Origin: an uncultured Eubacteriales bacterium
GTDB lineage: Bacteria; Bacillota; Clostridia; Oscillospirales; Acutalibacteraceae
Length of the DNA: 11,417 nt
Assembly: GCA_910580045.1 (NCBI GenBank)
Contig: CAJTXF010000075.1
Coordinates: forward strand, 1-11,417
Direction of reading: 5' to 3'
Shown here: positions 1-5,654 of the stretch, piece after piece
Layout of the letters: each line of letters opens with the position of its first letter
How positions within the stretch are numbered: position 1 is the stretch's first letter
Notes under the pieces: generated by a model
The model's input: the letters and a program-made list of their open reading frames with translations, nothing else
Databases searched by the model: none
Told to the model about the DNA's origin: nothing
Translations under genes and position numbers: made by a program

Positions 1-260
1 CCCAGCTTGGGACAGTCAACCGGGAAGCCTATCTACGGAAAATGGCGCTGGACGGGTATGTGGTAAAGCTGGATTTGCCGGAACTGAAGGAGCTGGTGTC
101 CCTGATGCGCTATTCCAGCAACAACTTAAACCAGCTGACCCGTAAAGTGCATGAAACCGGGCGGGTTTATGACGCTGACCTGGAGGATATATCCCAGCGG
201 CAGGAACAGCTTTGGGAGGGTGTGCAGAAGATACTGGCCCAGCTTTCCAAGCTCTCCTGA
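1..260 (+). CDS. mobC: MobC-like relaxosome accessory protein, 3' part
   Basis: The gene is cut by the left window edge. The reading frame is open from base 3, before the first internal ATG at 42, so the true start lies outside. The visible 86 residues begin with NREAYLRKMALDGYVV and continue into an LxELKELVSLMRYSSNNLNQLTRKV segment, the typical C-terminal pattern of the MobC family. These are small ribbon-helix-helix proteins that help the relaxase open DNA at oriT. The tail (about residues 58-84) is charged and looks helical. A strong terminator follows, so this is the last gene of its transcript. A relaxase gene, often next to mobC, is not seen downstream; accessory genes come instead. 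The family call rests on remembered pattern, not on a search. Confidence 0.8.
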   Translation, partial: QLGTVNREAYLRKMALDGYVVKLDLPELKELVSLMRYSSNNLNQLTRKVHETGRVYDADLEDISQRQEQLWEGVQKILAQLSKLS

Positions 261-280
261 CTGGATAGTTTGCTCCATCT

Positions 281-332
281 GCGGAGGGAGGAACGGCGTT
301 CTTCGCCGCGCCTTCCTCCGCTTTTTCTTTTT
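281..332 (+). terminator. Intrinsic terminator after mobC
   Basis: An 18-base left arm (281-298) pairs with 304-321 across a TTCTT loop, with one G-U pair and two mismatches near the middle. The outer GCGGAGG/CCTCCGC and inner CGGCG/CGCCG blocks are perfect. The hairpin is followed by TTTTTCTTTTT (322-332). It separates the mobilization transcript from the AbiE operon. Confidence 0.9.
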
Positions 333-339
333 GCCGCTA

Positions 340-368
340 TTTACTTTCGTGCTACAATCATGTATAAT
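340..368 (+). promoter_or_regulatory. Promoter of the abiE operon
   Basis: A -35-like TTTACT (340-345) and a perfect TATAAT (363-368) are separated by 17 bases. The predicted start of transcription is near 375, about 18 bases before the abiEi start codon, so the leader is very short. Confidence 0.75.
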
Positions 369-380
369 AGTAGCACGAAA
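345..380 (+). promoter_or_regulatory. Perfect inverted repeat over the abiE promoter, probable AbiEi operator
   Basis: TTTCGTGCTAC (345-355) and its exact reverse complement GTAGCACGAAA (370-380) flank the -10 box with a 14-base gap. The left arm touches the -35 box and the right arm covers the expected transcription start. AbiEi antitoxins of studied systems repress their own operon by binding inverted repeats in the promoter, so this is the obvious candidate site. Binding itself is inferred. Confidence 0.75.
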
Positions 381-392
381 GGAAGTGAGGGC

Positions 393-986
393 ATGACACA
401 GTTTGAACAGCTGGACACGATTTTAGAGGGACAACACGGTATGCTCCAAACATCAGAGGTGGTGAAACGGGGAATTCCAAAATCCGTTTTTTACAACTAT
501 GTGAAGGAAAAAGAATTGGAACAGGCGGCACATGGGGTTTATGTATCGCCGGATGCCTGGGTCGATGGGATGTACCTGCTCCATTTACGATGCAGCCAGG
601 GGATTTTTTCTCATGAAACGGCGCTGTTTTTCCATGATCTGACCGACCGGGAGCCTTCCCCCTATTCCATTACCGTCAGACGGGGATACAGCACGACCAG
701 ATTGAAAGCGGACGGGATTTTGGTCTACACCATAAAACCGGAGCTGCATGACGTCGGAAAGAGTACGGCTCGAACCCCTTTCGGGCATACGGTTCCGGCT
801 TATGATATGGAGCGGACCATCTGCGACCTGCTTCGCTGCCGGAGCAGCATTGAGATGCAGACATTTCAAGGGGCGCTCAAAATGTACTCCCGCAGGAAAG
901 AGAAAAACCTGCGGAGGCTGATGCAGTATGCAGGGCTGTTCCGGGTTGAAAAAATTTTGCGGCAGTATTTGGAGGTGCTATTATGA
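393..986 (+). CDS. abiEi: AbiEi-like type IV antitoxin and operon repressor
   Basis: A 197-residue protein, typical of Gram-positive AbiEi. The ATG at 393 is chosen because GGAAGTGAGG (381-390) lies just upstream and the promoter start is near 375; an in-frame ATG at 270 lies before the terminator hairpin and is not credible. The N-terminal 50 residues (TSEVVKRGIPKSVFYNYVKE) form a winged-helix DNA-binding module, followed by the usual HGVYVSPDAWVDGMYLL strand-helix region and SHETALFFHDLTDREP, a signature of this family. The C-terminal part (about 95-197) is the domain that opposes the toxin. It overlaps abiEii by four bases (ATGA). In characterised systems AbiEi represses the operon and neutralises the toxin without stable binding to it. 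Confidence 0.9.
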   Translation: MTQFEQLDTILEGQHGMLQTSEVVKRGIPKSVFYNYVKEKELEQAAHGVYVSPDAWVDGMYLLHLRCSQGIFSHETALFFHDLTDREPSPYSITVRRGYSTTRLKADGILVYTIKPELHDVGKSTARTPFGHTVPAYDMERTICDLLRCRSSIEMQTFQGALKMYSRRKEKNLRRLMQYAGLFRVEKILRQYLEVLL

Positions 987-1837
987 TAAAGACAGCAAGG
1001 CAGCTGAAAGATTTGATCCGCAATCTCGCAAAGGAGAAATCGGCGGACGCACAGATTTTGATGCGGAACTATATGATGGAGCGTTTCCTGGAACGTATTT
1101 CCCTTTCTGAATATCGGGATAACTTTATTTTGAAAGGCGGGATGCTGGTTGCCGCAATGGTAGGGTTGGATGCCCGGTCTACAATGGATTTAGACGCAAC
1201 CGTCAGAGGGGCCAGCGTGAATGTGGAGGACATTGAAAATCTGATGTCCTCTATCATAGCAGTCCCCATTGAGGACGGTGTGGAGTTCCAGGTGAAAAGC
1301 ATTTCGGAAATCATGGACGAGGCCGAGTATCCGGGGATTCGGGTCAGCATGGCCACTGTCTTTGACGGGGTGGTGACGCCGCTGAAAATTGATATTTCTA
1401 CCGGGGATGTGATTACGCCGAGGGCAGTCCGGTACAGGTTCCGGCTTATGCTGGAGGAACGCTCCATTGATATTTGGGCGTACAATCTGGAAACCGTACT
1501 TGCGGAAAAGCTGGAAACAATGATTGCCCGGACCATAACAAACACCCGTATGAGGGATTTTTATGACCTCTACATTCTGGAACAGCTTCATGGAAGATCG
1601 CTGGATTCCGATATTCTCCGCCACGCGCTCCTTGCTACCGCCCGCAAGCGCGGGACCGAGAGGCGTTTGAAAGAAGCGAAGGAAGTGTTTTCCGAAGTAG
1701 AAAACAGCCATGCGATGCAGGCGCTTTGGTCCGCTTACCGCAGGAAATTTTCCTATGCGGCTGATCTGGAATGGAACACCGTTATGGGGGCGGTCCACCG
1801 TTTGTATGCTCTGACAGAGGACAGTGAATCGGAATGA
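983..1837 (+). CDS. abiEii: AbiEii-like nucleotidyltransferase toxin
   Basis: A 284-residue protein starting in a four-base overlap with abiEi, with GGAGGTG five bases before its ATG. It shows the nucleotidyltransferase motifs of the AbiEii/DUF1814 family. These are KGGML (51-55) followed by RSTMDLD (65-71) with the catalytic Asp pair D69/D71, the second acidic motif KIDIS (135-139, D137), and AEK (174-176) with RMRDFYD (189-195) in the C-terminal half. All key residues appear intact, so the toxin should be active. Family members transfer nucleotides to RNA targets and stop growth, which can abort phage infection. No signal peptide or membrane segment is seen; it acts in the cytoplasm. Confidence 0.92.
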   Translation: MIKTARQLKDLIRNLAKEKSADAQILMRNYMMERFLERISLSEYRDNFILKGGMLVAAMVGLDARSTMDLDATVRGASVNVEDIENLMSSIIAVPIEDGVEFQVKSISEIMDEAEYPGIRVSMATVFDGVVTPLKIDISTGDVITPRAVRYRFRLMLEERSIDIWAYNLETVLAEKLETMIARTITNTRMRDFYDLYILEQLHGRSLDSDILRHALLATARKRGTERRLKEAKEVFSEVENSHAMQALWSAYRRKFSYAADLEWNTVMGAVHRLYALTEDSESE

Positions 1838-1974
1838 AAAAGCGCGGGCATTACTGCAAAATCTGCGGTGAGTATAAATCAAACGAAAAGTTTTCGGGTA
1901 AAGGCCATGCGGCGCATATCTGCAAAACCTGCGCCTCCTGCCGCCGGAAAAGAAATCTGAAATGGCGGCAATGA
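1834..1974 (+). CDS. 46-residue cysteine-rich zinc-ribbon-like protein coupled to abiEii
   Basis: The ATG at 1834 overlaps the abiEii stop in an ATGA, implying translational coupling; the nearest Shine-Dalgarno-like GAGG (1817-1820) is rather far. The protein begins MKKRGHYCKICGEYKSNEKF. It has a CxxC pair at residues 8-11 and a second cluster C30-x2-C33-x2-C36, then a very basic end (RRKRNLKWRQ). This resembles a small zinc ribbon or knuckle. I do not know a function for it. The coupling suggests co-expression with the AbiE pair, but short proteins of this kind also occur elsewhere in mobile elements, so a role in the toxin-antitoxin system is only a guess. It ends 29 bases before the end of a broken gene on the opposite strand. 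Confidence 0.6.
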   Translation: MKKRGHYCKICGEYKSNEKFSGKGHAAHICKTCASCRRKRNLKWRQ

Positions 1975-2003
1975 ACCGCCTGTTGAATCTCCCCTGGCGG
2001 CTT

Positions 2004-2150
2004 TCAAAGGAGCAGATTTCCTTTTTCGATGTTGGCAATTTGTTTTACAGAAACATGGCTCAGATCCGCAAGCTCCTGCTGTGTCAGGTCTTTTTTCTTT
2101 CGGGCTTCCCGCATTTTTTGCCCCAAAGCAGTCAAATCATCAATCGGCAT
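2004..2150 (-). pseudogene. XRE/HTH_3-type regulator, truncated after the DNA-binding helices
   Basis: Read on the minus strand from the ATG at 2150, with GAGGTGA about seven bases upstream, this gives 48 residues. It opens MPIDDLTALGQKMREARKKK and continues through DLTQQELADLSHVSVKQIAN into NIEKG. This is the first four helices of a Cro/CI (XRE) HTH domain, including the recognition helix. After EKG the family normally continues with an NPSxxxLxxLAKxL fifth helix and a tail, but here three leucines and a stop follow. The gene therefore seems broken at its 3' end, probably at a recombination junction near 2004-2010. It is short but has a proper ribosome site, so a truncated product could still be made. 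It converges on the zinc-ribbon ORF. Confidence 0.65.
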
Positions 2151-2266
2151 AATCGTTCACCTCAAGAATATTGTATCGTTCCGGTTTATGCAAAGAAATA
2201 ACCTTATTGTACCTGATGAACGGTATGATTATGCTGATTTTTGTGGAGCAATAGATAGGGATAAAC

Positions 2267-2295
2267 TTGTATTCTTCGAGCAAACGAAATATAAT
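2267..2295 (+). promoter_or_regulatory. Promoter of the structured leader and HTH gene
   Basis: TTGTAT (2267-2272), a 17-base spacer and a perfect TATAAT (2290-2295). Transcription would begin near 2302, exactly where the first hairpin of the leader starts. The surrounding stretch from about 2150 is visibly AT-rich and shows no convincing gene. Confidence 0.65.
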
Positions 2296-2301
2296 TAGGG
2301 T

Positions 2302-2440
2302 TGAGCAAAACTCCGATTTGCTCATAAAACTATACAATAAATAGTGCTATAAAGCTCGCTTTAGCCCTGTATATTGTGGCTCAACTTTGCAAAACTCGCG
2401 TTTTGCACCTCCTAAAATATAATATTTTAGGAGGTGCAAA
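2302..2440 (+). promoter_or_regulatory. Structured 5' leader with competing hairpins (candidate RNA switch)
   Basis: About 140 transcribed bases hold several exact inverted repeats. H1 is GAGCAAA (2303-2309) with TTTGCTC (2317-2323). H2 is TAAAG (2350-2354) with CTTTA (2359-2363) around a CTCG loop. H3 is TGCAAAA (2388-2394) with TTTTGCA (2401-2407). H4 is the long palindrome 2401-2441. H3 and H4 share 2401-2407 and cannot form together. Long-range pairs TTGAGC (2301-2306)/GCTCAA (2379-2384) and ACAATA (2334-2339)/TATTGT (2372-2377) would enclose H2 and compete with H1. H1 and H3 are also similar in sequence: GCAAAACTCCGATTTGC against GCAAAACTCGCGTTTTGC. Since H4 hides the ribosome site, the arrangement suggests switching of translation. 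No known riboswitch class is recognised. Confidence 0.6.
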
Positions 2441-2441
2441 A
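2401..2441. repeat. Near-perfect 41-bp palindrome covering a ribosome site and start codon
   Basis: Twenty bases (2401-2420) are exactly repeated in inverse at 2422-2441 around a single central A. In RNA the pairing can extend outward by a G-U (2400/2442) and a C-G (2399/2443), so it covers the AGGAGG (2429-2434) and the whole ATG (2441-2443) of the next gene. There is no T-run after it on either strand, so it does not look like an intrinsic terminator. As DNA it could also be a dimer-binding site for the HTH protein. Confidence 0.9.
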
Positions 2442-2623
2442 TGGACTACATAACATTAAAAGAGGCAAGCCAAAAATGGGGAGTTTCAGTTCGACAGATA
2501 AACTATTATTGCGCCGATAGCCGTATCCTCGGGGCTGTGAAGATGGCGACAATCTGGCTGATACCGAAAGACGCAGAGAAGCCTGCTGACAGGCGTAGGA
2601 AGAAGGGAAAAAACAACCAATGA
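2441..2623 (+). CDS. Small helix-turn-helix DNA-binding protein (MerR/excisionase-like fold)
   Basis: A 60-residue protein beginning MDYITLKEASQKWGVSVRQI. LKEASQKWGVSVRQINYYC is a helix-turn-helix, followed by the wing-like turn GAVKMATIWLIPKDAEKP common to MerR/excisionase-type mini-regulators, and a basic tail (RRRKKGKNN). Such proteins are frequent in clostridial genomes and mobile elements, and their roles are mostly unknown. AGGAGG lies six bases before the ATG, so translation would be strong if the palindrome were open. It stands alone between its own structured leader and the promoter of the two-component system 20 bases downstream. It could regulate itself or that neighbour, or serve as an excision factor; none of this can be decided here. 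Confidence 0.85.
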   Translation: MDYITLKEASQKWGVSVRQINYYCADSRILGAVKMATIWLIPKDAEKPADRRRKKGKNNQ

Positions 2624-2642
2624 GATTAACGAAAAAGTGAAT

Positions 2643-2671
2643 TTGACTGATTATAGACTTTTTCCTATTAT
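2643..2671 (+). promoter_or_regulatory. Promoter P1 of the two-component system with an 11-bp direct repeat
   Basis: TTGACT (2643-2648), a 17-base spacer and TATTAT (2666-2671); the predicted start is near 2678. TAGACT (2654-2659) repeats the -35 sequence exactly one helical turn (11 bp) downstream. The spacer element TTTTCC just before the -10 box is also shared with promoter P2 at 4590-4618. The paired half-sites are what an OmpR-family dimer would bind, so autoregulation is likely. Confidence 0.75.
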
Positions 2672-2695
2672 GATACCAGCGAGCGAGGTGAAACC

Positions 2696-3358
2696 ATGAG
2701 TTATACGATTATGATCATAGATGATGAACAGATGATTTTAGATATGCTTCGGGATCAGTTTGAAATGGAGCAATATCAGGTCATTACCGCAAAAAGTGGT
2801 GAAGAGGCCCTGCAAAAACTGACCCAGCAGCCAGATATTATTTTGCTGGATATCAATATGCCAGGGATGGATGGCCTTGCGTTGTGCCGGGCAATCCGCG
2901 ATCATGTAACCTGCCCCATCCTATTCTTAACCGCCCGGATTGAGGAAGCGGATCGTGTAGCAGGCTTGCGGGCCGGTGGGGATGATTATATTTTGAAACC
3001 GTTCAGCCTGGCTGAGCTGACTGCTCGTGTAGAGGCCCACCTGCGCAGAGAGAGCCGTATCCAGCAAAAAATCAGTGTCCGGGGCTTTGGAGACATTGTG
3101 GTGGACTACGCCGCAAGGACTGTCTCGCGAAATGGCCAGCCCATAGAACTTTCCAAGGTGGAATTTGATATAGTGGAACTGCTTTCCCTCCACCCTGGAC
3201 AGGTATTCAGCCGGGAGACCATTTATGAACAGGTGCGGGGTTTTGACGGCACCGCTGACAATGCTGTGGTGAAGGAACACATCCGCCGCATCCGAAACAA
3301 GCTGGGGGCGCAGTATATTGAAACAGTCTGGGGGTGCGGCTATAAATGGGCAAAATAA
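2696..3358 (+). CDS. OmpR-family response regulator
   Basis: A 220-residue protein with a receiver domain (about 1-118) and a winged-helix effector domain (about 125-218). The acidic pocket D9/D10, phospho-acceptor D52 in LLDINMPG, switch residue T79 in FLTA and K101 in LKPF are all present. The effector domain contains the recognition region VVKEHIRRIRNKL and ends in the family's typical ETVWGCGYKW. GAGGTGA precedes the ATG at a good distance. It overlaps the kinase gene by 13 bases, so the two are made together. It most likely controls its own promoter and the lipoprotein/transporter operon, given their shared promoter motif. It resembles the VanR/BcrR-like clostridial regulators in general form, but I cannot name a specific orthologue. 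Confidence 0.95.
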   Translation: MSYTIMIIDDEQMILDMLRDQFEMEQYQVITAKSGEEALQKLTQQPDIILLDINMPGMDGLALCRAIRDHVTCPILFLTARIEEADRVAGLRAGGDDYILKPFSLAELTARVEAHLRRESRIQQKISVRGFGDIVVDYAARTVSRNGQPIELSKVEFDIVELLSLHPGQVFSRETIYEQVRGFDGTADNAVVKEHIRRIRNKLGAQYIETVWGCGYKWAK

Positions 3359-4593
3359 AACACTGGCTTCACTCCATGCCTCTCCGCCGGGCTTTTGTAT
3401 CACTTGTCCTTGTTATGGCGGTGCTTGTAGCTGGTATTTCAGCAGTAACCATTTTTACCTGTGTCAACGTGCAAAATCAAATCTTGGAAAGTGTGACTGA
3501 CTACCAGGTGTTACCGCCCCGAGAGACTGAGGATGAATATAACCTGGTGATTGCAGATAATAAACAGATCGTCCCAGGGGAAAATGGACAGCTTGTGATT
3601 TTATCCACCGAGTACCAAATCGCCAACCTGAGCGATACACAACGGGTCGCCTACTATGCGGCAAAAGCAGCCGTAGTCCTGGTGCCGACCTTGCTTTTCG
3701 TGCTTGGTACGATTTTCTGCGCCTGGATGTTCTATTCCATCAAACTGAAACAGCCGCTATCGTTACTCTTACAGAGCGCCGACCGCATATCACAGAGTGA
3801 CCTGGATTTTTGTTTGGATTATCCCGCTTCGGACGAAATGGGTGAACTCTGTCGGGCGATGGACACCATGCGGGCCGCCCTCCTAAAAAATAATCAAGAG
3901 ACTTGGGCTATGATGGAGGAGCGGCGCAAGCTCAGCGCCTCCATCGCCCATGACCTCCGTACCCCCATCACCGTGATGAAAGGCTACACAGAATATCTCT
4001 CGCATAATGTTCCGCTTGGACGCATCAGCGAGGACAAACTGATGGACACGATCCGCAATCTTTCTTTGGCAACAGACCGACTGGAACAGTATGCAAACCA
4101 GGTGCGCGAGATACAGGCGATGGACGCCATCCCAGTGAAGCCAACATCCTGCTCTTTGCGGAAATTTTTTGAGGAACAGGAGGACGAATACGCCGTTTTA
4201 GCGCAGCAGCACCAGCTTCAATTCTCTATGGATATTAGTGGGGTTCCGGATATTCAGGTCATGCTGGATGGGATCTTGGTACATCGTATGATCGACAATG
4301 TGATTTCTAATGCCCTGCGCTTCGCCCGCCGTGAGATCACATTAAAGGCCGGGTGGCAAGAAGGTCTGCTTACAATTCAAGTACATGATGATGGGAAGGG
4401 CTTTTCAGAAGAATCCCTCCGCTCCGCCACAAGGCCGTTTTACAAGGAAAATACGGAAAATGACCACTTCGGGCTTGGCCTCTCGATCTGCAACACCCTT
4501 TGTCAGAAACAGGGTGGAACGCTCTCTCTGAGCAATAACAACGGAGCTTGCGTAGAAATGCAGATACAAGCGGAAAAAATTGATGCCGATTGA
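3346..4593 (+). CDS. Membrane sensor histidine kinase
   Basis: A 415-residue kinase. Membrane segment 1 spans about residues 15-38 and segment 2 about 104-130, leaving a small external sensor loop of roughly 65 residues. A HAMP linker follows (about 131-184). The H-box SASIAHDLRTP carries the phospho-acceptor H202. The ATPase domain has the N-box DNVISNA (N318, N322), the G1 box DDGKGF (348-353) and the G2 box FGLGLS (375-380). All catalytic boxes are intact. The start at 3346 overlaps the regulator gene; a second ATG at 3376 would remove nine residues and is possible. The short sensor loop suggests it senses a small ligand or a partner membrane protein. The last codons overlap promoter P2 of the next operon. 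Confidence 0.95.
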   Translation: MGKIKHWLHSMPLRRAFVSLVLVMAVLVAGISAVTIFTCVNVQNQILESVTDYQVLPPRETEDEYNLVIADNKQIVPGENGQLVILSTEYQIANLSDTQRVAYYAAKAAVVLVPTLLFVLGTIFCAWMFYSIKLKQPLSLLLQSADRISQSDLDFCLDYPASDEMGELCRAMDTMRAALLKNNQETWAMMEERRKLSASIAHDLRTPITVMKGYTEYLSHNVPLGRISEDKLMDTIRNLSLATDRLEQYANQVREIQAMDAIPVKPTSCSLRKFFEEQEDEYAVLAQQHQLQFSMDISGVPDIQVMLDGILVHRMIDNVISNALRFARREITLKAGWQEGLLTIQVHDDGKGFSEESLRSATRPFYKENTENDHFGLGLSICNTLCQKQGGTLSLSNNNGACVEMQIQAEKIDAD

Positions 4594-4618
4594 CCAATCG
4601 TAGACCTTTTCCAATTAT
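4590..4618 (+). promoter_or_regulatory. Promoter P2 of the lipoprotein/ABC operon, sister of P1
   Basis: TTGACC (4590-4595), a 17-base spacer and AATTAT (4613-4618), with TAGACC (4601-4606) repeating the -35 element 11 bp downstream. Aligned with P1, the TTGAC, TAGAC, TTTTCC and ATTAT blocks are identical at identical spacing. The variable sixth base changes in step in both half-sites (T/T in P1, C/C in P2). The -10 box is weak, which fits a promoter that needs an activator. It overlaps the kinase stop codon, and transcription would start near 4625. Confidence 0.7.
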
Positions 4619-4653
4619 ACTCTCCTTATCCTAACGATAAGGAGAGTGTTTTT
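4619..4653 (+). terminator. Terminator hairpin whose right arm carries the next gene's ribosome site
   Basis: ACTCTCCTTATC (4619-4630) pairs perfectly with GATAAGGAGAGT (4636-4647) around the loop CTAAC, followed by GTTTTT up to the ATG at 4654. This is a 12-bp intrinsic terminator in form, and AAGGAG in its right arm is the Shine-Dalgarno of the first lipoprotein gene. Read-through from the kinase gene would form the full hairpin. A transcript begun at P2 (near 4625) would lack about half of the left arm. Confidence 0.8.
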
Positions 4654-5649
4654 ATGCACAGATTTCTTTTTATTTCATTGGCACTTGTATGTTTGCTGGC
4701 TGGGTGCAGCGCGCCGCAGACCAGCGACCCAGCCACGGATGAATCGGACAACCTGGACGCCTATTTTGAGGAAGAACCAGCGGACAATGAGGTGGGCTCT
4801 GCGGAATTTGGTCTGCAAGACCCGATGGACATGGTTTATACCTACGATGGTGAGCCCTTGGAAATTCCGTTCTCCATAACTGGCGCTTCTTCTGGAAAAA
4901 CCACAGAGATTGGCGTCCTCCTATTTGTGGATGGGATGGCCCAGCCCTATTCCGCAGTCTATGAGGATGGTAAAGAGCTTGAGGAAAGCTATATGCAGGT
5001 CTTTAACCTGGATTATGGACAGCAAGAGAGTTTCAACATGGTATTCCAGCCAGTGACCGGCAAAGCGGGGGAAACCGTCCCTGTTATGGCTGTCACAATT
5101 CTGGAGCCCAGTTTTGTAGCAGAAGGGCTCGATAATCCGCGTTATGGCTTCCACCACCAGGAATCTGCAACCATATCCCGCCAGATTTCTTTTGCAGCAG
5201 ACGCCCCCGTACAGACATTGGCCGCAGCCGGTACGGACTACAATGTGGTGGATTTGCCGCAGGACGTATTAGATACCCTGGCTGCGTGGGGTGCGACCGA
5301 TATCCTGGACACGACGGCAACCTTGTCCCTAGGTGTTGAAGATGGAAATTACATCCAGGCAGATGGGAAAACAGCGACAATCACTGTACAGCTCTACGGC
5401 GGGCCGGAGGCGGAGTTCAATATCACTCTGTTCATCAACCACCAGCCTGTCCAACTCAATGGAGCGGACTATCTCTCTGTTCGGACTGTAAAAAACCAGA
5501 TGGTAGAAGCCACATTCCAGATTGATACCTCTGCACTTGGTACGCTGAACACGGTCTATGCCATTGCCGTTACCCCGGAGGATGGGGAGCTTGAGATCAA
5601 CAATCCAGTTAAGACAGCATCTGTACTTTTGGTCAACGGGGAGGTTTGA
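4654..5649 (+). CDS. Surface lipoprotein with two beta-sandwich-like repeats
   Basis: A 331-residue lipoprotein. The signal peptide ends in the lipobox LLAGC, giving lipidated C18, followed by an acidic, flexible linker (about 19-55). Two similar halves follow, at about 64-151 and 232-308. Each has a strand-rich pattern with a short LFVDG/LFINH strand, an aromatic-acidic stretch and a closing strand (VPVMAVTILEP, VYAIAVTPEDG), suggesting a duplicated Ig-like domain. I do not recognise a named family. AAGGAG lies seven bases before the ATG. It is first in the operon with a second lipoprotein, an ATPase and two permeases. It is probably anchored outside the membrane as a ligand-binding or shielding partner of the transporter, but the ligand is unknown. 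Confidence 0.85.
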   Translation: MHRFLFISLALVCLLAGCSAPQTSDPATDESDNLDAYFEEEPADNEVGSAEFGLQDPMDMVYTYDGEPLEIPFSITGASSGKTTEIGVLLFVDGMAQPYSAVYEDGKELEESYMQVFNLDYGQQESFNMVFQPVTGKAGETVPVMAVTILEPSFVAEGLDNPRYGFHHQESATISRQISFAADAPVQTLAAAGTDYNVVDLPQDVLDTLAAWGATDILDTTATLSLGVEDGNYIQADGKTATITVQLYGGPEAEFNITLFINHQPVQLNGADYLSVRTVKNQMVEATFQIDTSALGTLNTVYAIAVTPEDGELEINNPVKTASVLLVNGEV

Positions 5650-5654
5650 CGAAC

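Noticed and set aside
1190..2038. Long minus-strand ORF of 282 codons
   Set aside because: It lies opposite abiEii, whose catalytic motifs are intact on the plus strand. The minus product has no recognisable domain and only mirrors the coding strand's codon pattern.
2029..2298. Plus-strand ORF of 89 codons opposite and past the XRE fragment
   Set aside because: The first half is the antisense of a recognisable HTH gene. The second half (from MQRNNLIVPDERYDYADFCG) looks mildly protein-like, but it has no ribosome site and no family I can name; at most it is a remnant.
2401..2441. The long palindrome as an intrinsic terminator
   Set aside because: No T-run follows on either strand, and the arm contains a perfect ribosome site directly followed by a gene, so control of translation or protein binding fits better.
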